Below, piece by piece: positions 7,562 through 18,393 of a DNA stretch of 64,000 nucleotides. This stretch comes from Bacillus safensis FO-36b (GTDB lineage: Bacteria; Bacillota; Bacilli; Bacillales; Bacillaceae): the NCBI RefSeq assembly GCF_000691165.1, contig NZ_ASJD01000002.1:1-64000 (forward strand), in the 5' to 3' direction. Below the pieces are notes generated by a model. It saw only the letters and a list, made by a program, of their open reading frames with translations, did no database searches and was not told where the DNA came from. Each line of letters opens with the position of its first letter. The first letter of the stretch is position 1. Both the position numbers and the translations under genes were made by a program.

Positions 7562-9418
7562 TCAACTGCTAATAAGACTATTTTTTATAACCAATGCTGC
7601 CGTTTCACTCGGATGGCTAAGAGGGAAATGATGACCATATGGGACAACATCAACTTTTCCAAAATGCGATGGAGCAGAATAGCCTCTGTCGTACTCCCCC
7701 CAGATAATATGAAGATTATCCTTTCTTACGTCGTTGAATTCCCCTTGATCGTTTTTCAATAGTAACTGGTTAAGCTGAACCGTCGTATTTAAAATTCTAG
7801 GAGAAGTAAAGCTGTTTCTGATTTTTTCAATATAATGTTCAGGGATGCTCTCCATCCTTTCAAACAAACCATTACTTAATAAATAACGCTCTATCATTTT
7901 AGGAGTTGCTAATTTTAAAGACCATTTGTTCATCCATTGTGGAACATTTAGCGATTTAGCATTTTTTTTGGCAACAGGCGGCTGAAGTAAAGTGATTGAA
8001 TACTTCTTATCTATGTACCCTTGTCCCAATGCTTCTAGTAAAATAAACGCACCAAATGAATGGCCAATGAGATGTGCACCATTAGCCGCTTTCTCCAATA
8101 CCTTTTTCACTACATTCAAATAGAGATCTAGAAGATGTTTCTCTCGTTTAAATGGAGAACGTCCCAAACCTGGAAGATCCAAGATCCATACCGGTTGACC
8201 CGTTTTTTCATGAAGCTCTTGTGCTAAAGGAAATAAATCCTCTCCATCACTCAATAAACCATGTAATAAAATAAATGGTTTCCCCTCTCCTTTTAGTTGG
8301 TAAAGGGTATTGTTATCGCATAATGTTCGCTCAAATACATGATGATGCTCACCATGTTGATCCATCATTCGATAATCTAGATCAGCTGCTACGGCAGGGA
8401 AAAAGTTCATGACACTCGTCTTCTTAAACCAATCGTCTCCCATTATTTTTTTCGCTGAAACATTTGAGAATGTTCGTTTTGTCATAAAATTCAGTCCGTC
8501 AGAAGGAATTTTAGTGATTTTGCTTACGCCACTATTCATAACAGCTTTCATTAGTGGCATTGGGACAGAGATTTTTGGTGCCCTCATATTCATACTTTCC
8601 GACATCACACTTAATAATTCAGCAATGTTCTGATCATGCTCTTTGTCTTCAACAAGTGTAAATGTTTGAATAGCCGGCTGCTCCATCCTGAAAACCTGCA
8701 CAATAAACTTCGCAAACATATCGTTTGAAATAAGTGGCAGCCTATATCCTTTACCTCCAGGAATCACTGGCATGAGCCCTCTTCGCATACTCTTTACAAG
8801 CAAACCTAATCCTGCTATCTGCTCTGTACTCCCTGTTTTACTACTACCGACCACAGTTGGCGGATTAATGACAGACAGCGGATAACCTATTGCTGATGCC
8901 TGTTGACGGATATAAAGATCTGCTAAAAATTTTGTTCTCTCATATGGATTTTTTATTTTCAAATAGTTGTTTCCTTCTTTAAACACATCAATTGTAACCT
9001 TGCTATTTTGATCATCAAAGGGACTCATATAACCGACAACATGAATAAATTGATGCAAGCCCTTCGATTGATGAATACTTTTAGCTAATTCACTCATATG
9101 TTTGGCGCCATTTAAAAAGACGGAAGCTGCCTCATTACTTGTCGCTTGAATATCCATGGGGCCTCCTGCGTGAATGATCACATCCGTTTTCAATACCCTT
9201 TCCTTATCTTCAGCACTTAGACCTAAATATATTTTCGTCAAATCACCTTCAACAAAGTGCATCACTGACTCTTTTAAAATGCCTCTTTCTTGAAAAATGC
9301 GTGTCGCTTTACTTTTCGACCTCACTAAAAGAAGAATGTTCACATCCTCTTTGGCTAATTCTTCGACTAATTGCTTTCCGATAAAGCCTGTTCCACCAAT
9401 TAAAAATACTGTTTTCAT
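7562..9418 (-). CDS. Extended SDR reductase fused to alpha/beta-hydrolase
   Basis: A 618-aa two-domain protein. The N-terminal part (about 1-370) is an extended short-chain dehydrogenase/epimerase-like reductase with the nucleotide-binding GGTGFIG (residues 8-14) and a Y-x-x-x-K pair in NPYERTKFLA. The C-terminal part (about 375-618) is an alpha/beta-hydrolase with oxyanion loop FILLHGLLSDGEDL, nucleophile elbow LIGHSFGA, acid in WGEYDRG and histidine in GHHFPLSHP, so both active sites look intact. The start is supported by AAGGAG 8 nt upstream. A TetR-type operator sits directly before it and the tetR gene lies upstream on the same strand. The substrate is unknown; an ester- or acyl-carrying compound processed by both domains is a guess. 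Confidence 0.8.
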   Translation of the reverse strand: MKTVFLIGGTGFIGKQLVEELAKEDVNILLLVRSKSKATRIFQERGILKESVMHFVEGDLTKIYLGLSAEDKERVLKTDVIIHAGGPMDIQATSNEAASVFLNGAKHMSELAKSIHQSKGLHQFIHVVGYMSPFDDQNSKVTIDVFKEGNNYLKIKNPYERTKFLADLYIRQQASAIGYPLSVINPPTVVGSSKTGSTEQIAGLGLLVKSMRRGLMPVIPGGKGYRLPLISNDMFAKFIVQVFRMEQPAIQTFTLVEDKEHDQNIAELLSVMSESMNMRAPKISVPMPLMKAVMNSGVSKITKIPSDGLNFMTKRTFSNVSAKKIMGDDWFKKTSVMNFFPAVAADLDYRMMDQHGEHHHVFERTLCDNNTLYQLKGEGKPFILLHGLLSDGEDLFPLAQELHEKTGQPVWILDLPGLGRSPFKREKHLLDLYLNVVKKVLEKAANGAHLIGHSFGAFILLEALGQGYIDKKYSITLLQPPVAKKNAKSLNVPQWMNKWSLKLATPKMIERYLLSNGLFERMESIPEHYIEKIRNSFTSPRILNTTVQLNQLLLKNDQGEFNDVRKDNLHIIWGEYDRGYSAPSHFGKVDVVPYGHHFPLSHPSETAALVIKNSLISS

Positions 9419-9432
9419 ATGAAGGCTCCTTT

Positions 9433-9452
9433 TTAGTACTACATAGTACTAA
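9433..9452. promoter_or_regulatory. Palindromic operator before the fusion gene
   Basis: TTAGTACTACATAGTACTAA is a palindrome with 8-bp perfect arms, just upstream of the fusion gene. A near copy lies before the tetR gene, which strongly suggests the binding site of that repressor. Confidence 0.7.
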
Positions 9453-9475
9453 TTTGATGTAAAAAAAATGCTTCT

Positions 9476-10060
9476 TTATCGAAGCAAGTTAAATAAATGA
9501 TCTGCTGTTTTTGTGATGACAGTGGCATCCTTCAATGTTTCTGAAATAAATAACGCTCCTTCAAGATTTGTAATAAAAAGTGATGCCACCTCATCAATCT
9601 GAATCGTATCTCTGAATTCCCCCTTCTCTACACCTTGTTTCAGTAATAGAGAAACTTTCTTTTGTAATCCTGTAAAAAATAAACCTATTTTTTCTTTTAT
9701 TTGCGTGGCCTGTACAGGACTTTGAATATAAAGAGTAATAAATGGACAGCCTCCCTGATACTCTCTCGACTGAACGCCTTGTGATAATTGCTTTAAAAAC
9801 ATTTGGACACGCTCTTCAACCAAAAATTGATTCTGAGACATTACGTCATCAATTGCAGCTTGATACATATCAATCCAATAATCAACGACCCCTTCTAATA
9901 ATTCCTCCTTATTAGAAAAGTGATAATACACATTCGACTTTGATACTTTGCTTACACGTACCAATTCATCCATACTTGTATAAGCAAACCCTTTTTCCAA
10001 AAATAATGTTGCAGCTACTTCAAGTACACGCTTTTGATTCATTAATTTTGCCTTTGTCAT
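9476..10060 (-). CDS. TetR/AcrR-family transcriptional repressor
   Basis: The N-terminal helix-turn-helix (residues about 10-55) contains FTSMDEL-type helices ending SKSNVYYHFSNKEELL, the TetR signature. The C-terminal domain resembles TetR_C YcdC/QacR-like ligand domains and includes EYQGGCPFITLYIQ. The ATG at 10060 lacks a clear Shine-Dalgarno; an internal ATG at 10042 has AAAGG 8 nt upstream, so the true start may be there. It is followed on the same strand by the reductase-hydrolase fusion. Matching palindromes precede both genes, which points to autoregulation and control of the fusion gene by an unknown ligand. Confidence 0.85.
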   Translation of the reverse strand: MTKAKLMNQKRVLEVAATLFLEKGFAYTSMDELVRVSKVSKSNVYYHFSNKEELLEGVVDYWIDMYQAAIDDVMSQNQFLVEERVQMFLKQLSQGVQSREYQGGCPFITLYIQSPVQATQIKEKIGLFFTGLQKKVSLLLKQGVEKGEFRDTIQIDEVASLFITNLEGALFISETLKDATVITKTADHLFNLLR

Positions 10061-10062
10061 AA

Positions 10063-10082
10063 TTAGAACTATACAGTACTAA
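10063..10082. promoter_or_regulatory. Palindromic operator before tetR
   Basis: TTAGAACTATACAGTACTAA, the same pattern as the site at 9433-9452 with a few changes. It overlaps the expected promoter of the tetR gene, consistent with autorepression. Confidence 0.65.
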
Positions 10083-10460
10083 TTTAAATGTTGCAAGTAT
10101 TTATTTTGAATAAAGTTGATCTGAACCTCGAAGTTGTTGCGGCCTTAAAGGTAAAATCATTTCTCCTTTAAAAGGTTCATAACAAATGTTGTGAGAGAGT
10201 ATTTCAAAGAAGTTTGTAAAAGACATGCATTGAGACATAGCCATGCTGTAAACATTTTGAATAAGAACTATGTATGGGGAAAGGTTAAGACATTCTAGTA
10301 TAAAAAACAACCGCAGACACGTATCTCCATGTCACCCAAAAATTGAGGACCAAAGGAAATGTATCTGCGGTATGTTCAATAATTAAATTTTGTGGGCGCT
10401 TTGTGGGTGCTTAATATAAATATAACATCTAAACACCTTTAATCCCCGCTATATCAACGG
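10083..10460. other. Spacer between tetR and sufB with inverted and tandem repeats
   Basis: No convincing gene; a 69-codon minus frame (10101-10310) has no recognised homology or ribosome site. An inverted repeat ACCGCAGA (10310-10317) / TCTGCGGT (10364-10371), followed by T-rich sequence on the minus strand, may end suf transcription. Next to sufB lies a tandem GTGGGCGCTTT / GTGGGTGCTT (10392-10412). This is the border between conserved and accessory DNA. Confidence 0.45.
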
Positions 10461-11858
10461 TTAACCGATTGAACCTTCCATTTCAAACTTAATCAAACGG
10501 TTCATTTCAACGGCGTATTCCATTGGCAGTTCTTTTGTGAATGGCTCGATGAAGCCCATGACGATCATTTCTGTTGCTTCTTCTTCAGAAATTCCGCGGC
10601 TCATCAAGTAGAATAGCTGTTCTTCTGATACTTTTGATACTTTTGCTTCGTGCTCTAATGAAATGTTGTCGTTTAAGATTTCATTGTAAGGGATCGTATC
10701 AGACGTTGATTTGTTATCCATGATGAGTGTATCACACTCGATGTTTGAGCGTGCACCTTCTGCTTTGCGTCCGAAGTGAACGATTCCTCGGTATGTGACT
10801 TTACCGCCTTGTTTGGAAATCGATTTCGATACGATCGTTGAAGATGTGTTTGGTGCAAGGTGAATCATCTTCGCACCTGCATCTTGGTGCTGACCTTTAC
10901 CTGCTAGGGCAATACTTAATGTCATACCACGAGCGCCTTCACCTTTTAGGATGACCGCTGGGTATTTCATTGTCAGCTTAGAACCGATGTTTCCATCAAT
11001 CCATTCCATTGTTGCATTCTCTTCACAAATCGTACGTTTTGTCACAAGGTTGAAGACGTTGTTTGCCCAGTTTTGAATCGTTGTATAACGGCAGTAGCCG
11101 CCTTTTTTCACGATGATTTCAACAACCGCACTGTGAAGTGAGTTTGTTGTGTAAACTGGTGCTGTACAGCCTTCTACGTAATGCACATGTGCGCCTTCGT
11201 CAACGATGATCAGTGTACGTTCGAACTGACCCATGTTTTCAGAGTTGATACGGAAGTATGCTTGAAGTGGAGTATCTACTTTTACGCCTTTTGGTACGTA
11301 GATAAATGAACCACCAGACCATACAGCCGAGTTAAGCGCAGCAAATTTGTTGTCAGTCGGAGGAATGACTTTTGCCCAGTGCTCACGGAAGATGTCTTCG
11401 TTCTCTTTTAATGCGCTGTCTGTATCTTTAAACACAATTCCTAGATCTTCAAGGTCTTGCTTCATGTTGTGATACACAACTTCAGATTCATACTGAGCAG
11501 ATACACCAGCTAAATATTTTTGCTCTGCTTCTGGGATACCAAGCTTATCAAAGGTTTGTTTGATTTCTTCTGGTACTTCATCCCAAGAACGCTCAGAGCG
11601 CTCTGATGGCTTTACGTAGTACGTAATTTCATCAAAGTTTAATGCATTTAAATCTCCGCCCCATTGTGGCATCGGCATGTTGTAAAAGTGCTCAAGAGAT
11701 TTCAAACGGAAGTCGAGCATCCACTGAGGCTCTTCTTTCATACGAGAAATTTCTTCAACGATCTCTTTTGTCAGTCCGCGCTCTGAACGGAAAATGGAAA
11801 CGTCTTTATCAGAAAAGCCGTATTTATATTCACCAACATCTGGCATTTTTTTAGCCAT
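10461..11858 (-). CDS. sufB: Fe-S cluster scaffold protein SufB
   Basis: Core scaffold subunit of the SUF system. With SufC and SufD it forms the complex on which iron-sulfur clusters are built in the cytosol. 465 aa is the normal Bacillus length. Typical features are [20 protein letters not shown], the basic-core beta-helix, and the C-terminal [20 protein letters not shown] block shared with SufD. It is the last gene of sufCDSUB, 17 nt after sufU, with GGAGTG upstream of the ATG. In B. subtilis this is the essential Fe-S assembly pathway. Confidence 0.97.
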   Translation of the reverse strand: MAKKMPDVGEYKYGFSDKDVSIFRSERGLTKEIVEEISRMKEEPQWMLDFRLKSLEHFYNMPMPQWGGDLNALNFDEITYYVKPSERSERSWDEVPEEIKQTFDKLGIPEAEQKYLAGVSAQYESEVVYHNMKQDLEDLGIVFKDTDSALKENEDIFREHWAKVIPPTDNKFAALNSAVWSGGSFIYVPKGVKVDTPLQAYFRINSENMGQFERTLIIVDEGAHVHYVEGCTAPVYTTNSLHSAVVEIIVKKGGYCRYTTIQNWANNVFNLVTKRTICEENATMEWIDGNIGSKLTMKYPAVILKGEGARGMTLSIALAGKGQHQDAGAKMIHLAPNTSSTIVSKSISKQGGKVTYRGIVHFGRKAEGARSNIECDTLIMDNKSTSDTIPYNEILNDNISLEHEAKVSKVSEEQLFYLMSRGISEEEATEMIVMGFIEPFTKELPMEYAVEMNRLIKFEMEGSIG

Positions 11859-11875
11859 CCATTTTCACTCCAATC

Positions 11876-14845
<2,970 letters not shown>

Positions 14846-14863
14846 CAATAATCCTCCTAACGC

Positions 14864-15649
14864 TTACGCTTCTTGACCAACAGTTTCGTCTTCAATTCCT
14901 AACTCTTTTTTAATCCAGTCATAGCCTTCTGCTTCTAGACGCTGCGCAAGTTCTGGTCCGCCAGATTTCACAATACGGCCTTGCATCATGACATGAACGT
15001 GATCTGGTGTGATGTAGTTCAGCAGGCGCTGATAGTGAGTGATCATTAAGCAGCCGAAGCTTTCGCCGCGCATTTTGTTAATTCCTTTAGAAACAACTTT
15101 CAGGGCATCGATATCAAGACCAGAATCGATTTCGTCAAGGATGGCGATCTTTGGTTCAATCATCATTAATTGAAGAATTTCGTTGCGTTTTTTCTCCCCG
15201 CCTGAGAAACCTTCATTTAAGTAGCGTTGTGCCATATCTGGGTCCATTTCAAGGAACTCCATGTTTTCGTCCATTTTGCGGATGAATTTCATAAGAGAGA
15301 TTTCATCGCCTTCTTCTCTGCGTGCGTTAATTGCAGAACGAAGGAAGTCAGCATTTGTAACACCGCTGATTTCAGACGGGTATTGCATTGCAAGGAAAAG
15401 ACCAGCTTGAGCGCGCTCATCTACTTCCATTTCAAGGACATCTTCGCCATCAAGCAAGATGCTGCCTTGTGTTACTTCATATTTTGGGTGACCCATAATG
15501 GCAGCAGATAAAGTAGATTTACCTGTTCCGTTAGGTCCCATTACTGCGTGGAATTCTCCACCTTTTATCTCGAGGTTTACACCCTTTAAGATTTCTTTCC
15601 CTTCAATCTCAACGTGCAAGTCCTTAATTGTTAATGTCGAAGCAGTCAT
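14864..15649 (-). CDS. sufC: SUF ABC-type ATPase SufC
   Basis: Soluble ABC ATPase that drives conformational change of SufBD during cluster assembly. Walker A GPNGTGKST, signature FSGGEKKRNEI, Walker B AILDEIDSGLD and the H-loop ITHYQR are all present. It is the first gene of the operon, 261 aa, with GGAGG upstream of the ATG and a sigma-A promoter about 50 nt upstream. Confidence 0.97.
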   Translation of the reverse strand: MTASTLTIKDLHVEIEGKEILKGVNLEIKGGEFHAVMGPNGTGKSTLSAAIMGHPKYEVTQGSILLDGEDVLEMEVDERAQAGLFLAMQYPSEISGVTNADFLRSAINARREEGDEISLMKFIRKMDENMEFLEMDPDMAQRYLNEGFSGGEKKRNEILQLMMIEPKIAILDEIDSGLDIDALKVVSKGINKMRGESFGCLMITHYQRLLNYITPDHVHVMMQGRIVKSGGPELAQRLEAEGYDWIKKELGIEDETVGQEA

Positions 15650-15664
15650 ATATCGATACCTCCA

Positions 15665-15727
15665 AAATAATCATTATTCTCAATTTATTCTCATTCTAAT
15701 TTTATAACAAATTAAAACTGAATACAA
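15665..15727 (-). promoter_or_regulatory. suf operon promoter with weak Fur-like box
   Basis: On the minus strand TTGTAT (15722-15727), 17 bp, TAAAAT (15699-15704) form a sigma-A promoter. Downstream, AAATAATCATTATTC (15665-15679) matches the 7-1-7 Fur box partially (10 of 14 arm positions) next to the ribosome site. The promoter is likely; Fur control is tentative. Confidence 0.5.
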
Positions 15728-15821
15728 CACATTCACGATAAGCGTGAGAGGATGCTCTCAAAATTCTAACAAAAAAAGCAGGTAGATAAAAGGATTTATG
15801 TCGAAAAGACTGTTTTCATAA

Positions 15822-15858
15822 AGAAAGGGCGGGAAACTGTTCTCCCCGCCCCTCAGCT
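15822..15858 (-). terminator. Terminator of the 48-aa hypothetical gene
   Basis: Minus-strand stem GGGCGGG / CCCGCCC with a short loop, followed by TTTCTTT, just after the stop codon at 15863. Confidence 0.7.
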
Positions 15859-15862
15859 ATTA

Positions 15863-16009
15863 TTAGCCTCGTATATTCATTTTTGCGAGCTGTCTTTTCT
15901 CATCTCGGTAGGACTGCTCTCGTTTATATTCCACTTTCATCCGTAAGTCATGGTCTCTTTCGTACTCTGCATAGCTCATGCCATGAGCTTGATGCATGGC
16001 CTTTTCCAT
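15863..16009 (-). CDS. Small highly charged hypothetical protein (48 aa)
   Basis: Unrecognised 48-aa frame rich in charged and aromatic residues (GMSYAEYERDHDLRMKVEYK, then alternating Arg/Lys/Glu), predicted as a soluble helix without membrane or signal segment. A good intrinsic terminator follows immediately, which supports a real transcript. The ribosome site before the ATG is poor; the frame is open a further 30 codons or so upstream, so another start or a 5'-truncated gene is possible. It lies between yurZ and the suf promoter. Confidence 0.45.
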   Translation of the reverse strand: MEKAMHQAHGMSYAEYERDHDLRMKVEYKREQSYRDEKRQLAKMNIRG

Positions 16010-16212
16010 CTCGGCGGTATAATCCAATCCTAGTGTACTATGGTCCGAACAAATAATAAACCATTCCCTTCCTTGAGTGTAGCTTTATTGTAGCAAACGT
16101 ATGCGGCTTCACTCAAAAGGGATATGACACCCTATGCTGGCATATTTTCTCACACAAACGGATGAGAAGCGCTCAACTCCCTGAGATGGAAAAATACCGT
16201 GTTATGCTTCCC

Positions 16213-16581
16213 TTAATGCGTCTGTCCTCCAAATTCATCAATACATTGCTGAACGACAGTGATTCCTTGGCTTAGTGCTGCTCCGCCGCCAAAAGCTGCC
16301 GCCACGCTGACAACCTCCAGCAAATTCTCTTCTGTCGCCCCTTGATCGAGCGCTCCCTTTGTATGATAAATCATGCAGTATTCATCCTGCGCATGAATAC
16401 TGATACCGAGGGCAATCATTTGTTTTTCCTTTTGCGTTAATGAATCGCTTTGGAAGCACTGCTCCGTAAATTCATTGAATTTCTTTCCAAACACCGGCAT
16501 TTTCTTCTGGAATTCACCCATTGCGGTTTTATAATCAGTCAGTGATTGCTGCATGGATCCGCTCATATGCTGTTCATTCAT
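16213..16581 (-). CDS. yurZ: Carboxymuconolactone decarboxylase-family protein YurZ
   Basis: AhpD/CMD-like all-helical protein of 122 aa. The motif region [19 protein letters not shown] corresponds to the E-x-x-C-x-x-x-H segment, but with one cysteine rather than a CxxC pair, so a peroxidase-type redox pair is not evident. A glycine-rich C-terminal helix ([13 protein letters not shown]) is typical. The position between suf and met operons matches B. subtilis yurZ. Specific function unknown. Confidence 0.85.
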   Translation of the reverse strand: MNEQHMSGSMQQSLTDYKTAMGEFQKKMPVFGKKFNEFTEQCFQSDSLTQKEKQMIALGISIHAQDEYCMIYHTKGALDQGATEENLLEVVSVAAAFGGGAALSQGITVVQQCIDEFGGQTH

Positions 16582-16649
16582 CTTGATTCCATCCCTTCAG
16601 GTCATTTGTACGTTTTTATTATGAGCGAGATTTGAAAAAATACACAAAA

Positions 16650-16675
16650 AACCTCGCTTTGGTAGAAGCGAGGTT
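16650..16675 (-). terminator. Terminator of metNPQ (distal hairpin of repeat A)
   Basis: The AACCTCGCTT / AAGCGAGGTT stem is followed on the minus strand by a run of six T and a second T-rich stretch. Its twin at 16854-16879, nearer metQ, lacks the T-run. Confidence 0.75.
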
Positions 16676-16879
16676 GCAGATTGTTGATTAAGGGCTAAAA
16701 TGATCTTTATTTTAGCCCTTTATCTTCCTTTCAGCGTGATAGAAAACCTTTGCAGCCCTAGGAAGGGCGAGTACCGGAGCGGAGCGAATTTGACATTCGT
16801 GAGCACCGGAGCGCAGAACTGACAAAGAATGCGAGGGTTTGTCTACATGCTGAAACCTCGCTTTGATAGAAGCGAGGTT
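16650..16879. repeat. Repeat copy A (about 180 bp core) bracketed by duplicated hairpin
   Basis: The core at about 16677-16853 is shared with copies at 22.2 and 47.6 kb: CAGATTGTTGA start, stem AAGGGCTAAAA / TTTTAGCCCTT, CAGCGTGATAGAAAACC, the GGAGCGGAGCGAATT block and a GCGAGGGTTTGTCTACA end. It is flanked by two copies of a locus-specific hairpin (AACCTCGCTT / AAGCGAGGTT) at 16650-16675 and 16854-16879. On the minus strand the distal copy is followed by TTTTTT and is the metNPQ terminator. See findings. Confidence 0.85.
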
Positions 16880-16888
16880 GAAATGTTG

Positions 16889-17710
16889 TTATTCAGATAC
16901 AGGCAATACTGCACCGTCATATTTTTTGTCGATGAATTCTTTGATTTTATCAGAGTGAAGAACTTCCATTAGTGCCTTGATCTTATCTGATTTTTCGTCA
17001 CCTTTGCGAACCGCAACGATGTTTGCATATGGGTTGTTCTTTGTTTGCTCAAGTTCAATTGAATCTTTTTTCGGATTCAATTTATTTTGGATCGCATAGT
17101 TGACGTTGATGAATACAGCATCGCCTTCACTGTTTTCATAAGCTTTCGCAGTTAATTCAGGCGCGATTTTTTTGAATTTTAGGTTCTTTGGGTTTTCTTT
17201 AATGTTTTTTACTGTTGCGTTGATTGTATCAACCTTTGGATCAAGCTTGATGACACCAGCATTTTGCAGCAGGGCAAGCATACGGCCTTGTTCAGCTACG
17301 TTGTTTGTCATGATGATTGTGCCGCCGTTTGGAATATCTTTTACAGATTTGTATTTCTTAGAGTAGATACCGAAAGGCTCAAGGTGAACCGCACCAGCAC
17401 TCACTAGGTTATAATCTTTGTTTGATTTATTTTCTTCGTTTAAGTAAGGGATATGTTGGAAAAAGTTCGCATCCACTTCTTTTTCAGCTAACGCTTTGTT
17501 GTACATTTTATAATCGCTAAGCACTTTCACTTTTAAATCGTAGCCTTTTTCTTTTAGAAGTGGTTTTGCTTCTTCAAGAATTTCGGCATGAGGCGTTTTT
17601 GAAGCGGCAACCGTAATGGTTTTGCTTTCACTTGCGTTATTTGATGAACCGCACGCAGCTAAAATACCTGCAAATGCTAGAAATAGTGCACTTAATATCA
17701 ATTTCTTCAT
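16889..17710 (-). CDS. metQ: Methionine ABC transporter substrate-binding lipoprotein MetQ
   Basis: NlpA/MetQ-type lipoprotein that binds methionine outside the membrane. The N-terminus is a lipoprotein signal peptide ending in the lipobox LAACGSS (lipidated Cys about residue 20). The mature domain has the expected TPHAEILE, ANFFQHIPYL and YAIQNKLNP segments. 273 aa. It is third in metNPQ, whose S-box riboswitch shuts expression off when SAM is abundant. Confidence 0.96.
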   Translation of the reverse strand: MKKLILSALFLAFAGILAACGSSNNASESKTITVAASKTPHAEILEEAKPLLKEKGYDLKVKVLSDYKMYNKALAEKEVDANFFQHIPYLNEENKSNKDYNLVSAGAVHLEPFGIYSKKYKSVKDIPNGGTIIMTNNVAEQGRMLALLQNAGVIKLDPKVDTINATVKNIKENPKNLKFKKIAPELTAKAYENSEGDAVFINVNYAIQNKLNPKKDSIELEQTKNNPYANIVAVRKGDEKSDKIKALMEVLHSDKIKEFIDKKYDGAVLPVSE

Positions 17711-17724
17711 GAATAAATCCTCCC

Positions 17725-18393
17725 TTAACGTTTATCAATTTTATTTGTAATCAAATCACCGATTATTTGAATAATAAAGACGATGATGAGAATAAACACA
17801 GTAGCTACAAGTGTGACATCTGTATTACCAGATTGGTACCCTTCCACATAGGCGAGGTCACCAAGTCCGCCTGCTCCAATTGCACCTGCAATCGCAGTAG
17901 AGCCAATCAGAGCAATTGCTGTTACGGTAATACCTGAAATAAGGGCTGGCAATGATTCTGGCAGCAATACTTTGAAAATGATTGTCGACGTTTTCGCTCC
18001 CATTGATCGTGCTGCTTCAATGACTCCTTTGTCTACCTCACGCAGTGCAATTTCGACAAGACGTGCATAGAATGGAGCTGACCCTATGACAAGGGCAGGG
18101 AGTGCTGCATTTGGGCCTAGAATCGTATGCATTAAGAATTTCGTGAACCCTAGTAATAGAATAATTAAAATGATAAAAGGAATCGATCTGAAAATGTTGA
18201 CGACAGCGCCGATGACAGCATTAATCGGTTTATTTTCCCAAAGACCGCCTTTACTCGTTAGAAAGAGTAATAGTCCAAGGATGATACCAATGGCAAAAGC
18301 AAATGCCAATGAAATGAGTGTCATATACACTGTTTCACCTGTTGCACTCCAGATGACGTCTAAATCAACGTTCGGAAACCATTTCTCAAACAT
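17725..18393 (-). CDS. metP: Methionine ABC transporter permease MetP
   Basis: Integral membrane subunit with about five helices. The ABC coupling motif is in EAARSMGAKTSTIIFKVLLP (EAA---G-------I-LP). 222 aa is normal for the MetI/MetP family. The start overlaps the end of metN by 8 nt. Confidence 0.95.
   Translation of the reverse strand: MFEKWFPNVDLDVIWSATGETVYMTLISLAFAFAIGIILGLLLFLTSKGGLWENKPINAVIGAVVNIFRSIPFIILIILLLGFTKFLMHTILGPNAALPALVIGSAPFYARLVEIALREVDKGVIEAARSMGAKTSTIIFKVLLPESLPALISGITVTAIALIGSTAIAGAIGAGGLGDLAYVEGYQSGNTDVTLVATVFILIIVFIIQIIGDLITNKIDKR

Noticed and set aside
7380-7762. Overlapping plus-strand frames before and over the fusion gene end
   Set aside because: Mostly antisense to the reductase-hydrolase gene; no ribosome sites or family features.
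10101-10310. 69-codon minus-strand frame considered as transposase remnant
   Set aside because: No transposase motif could be identified; left as intergenic.
16854-16879. Proximal hairpin after metQ considered as the functional terminator
   Set aside because: No T-run follows on the minus strand; the distal twin at 16650-16675 has it.
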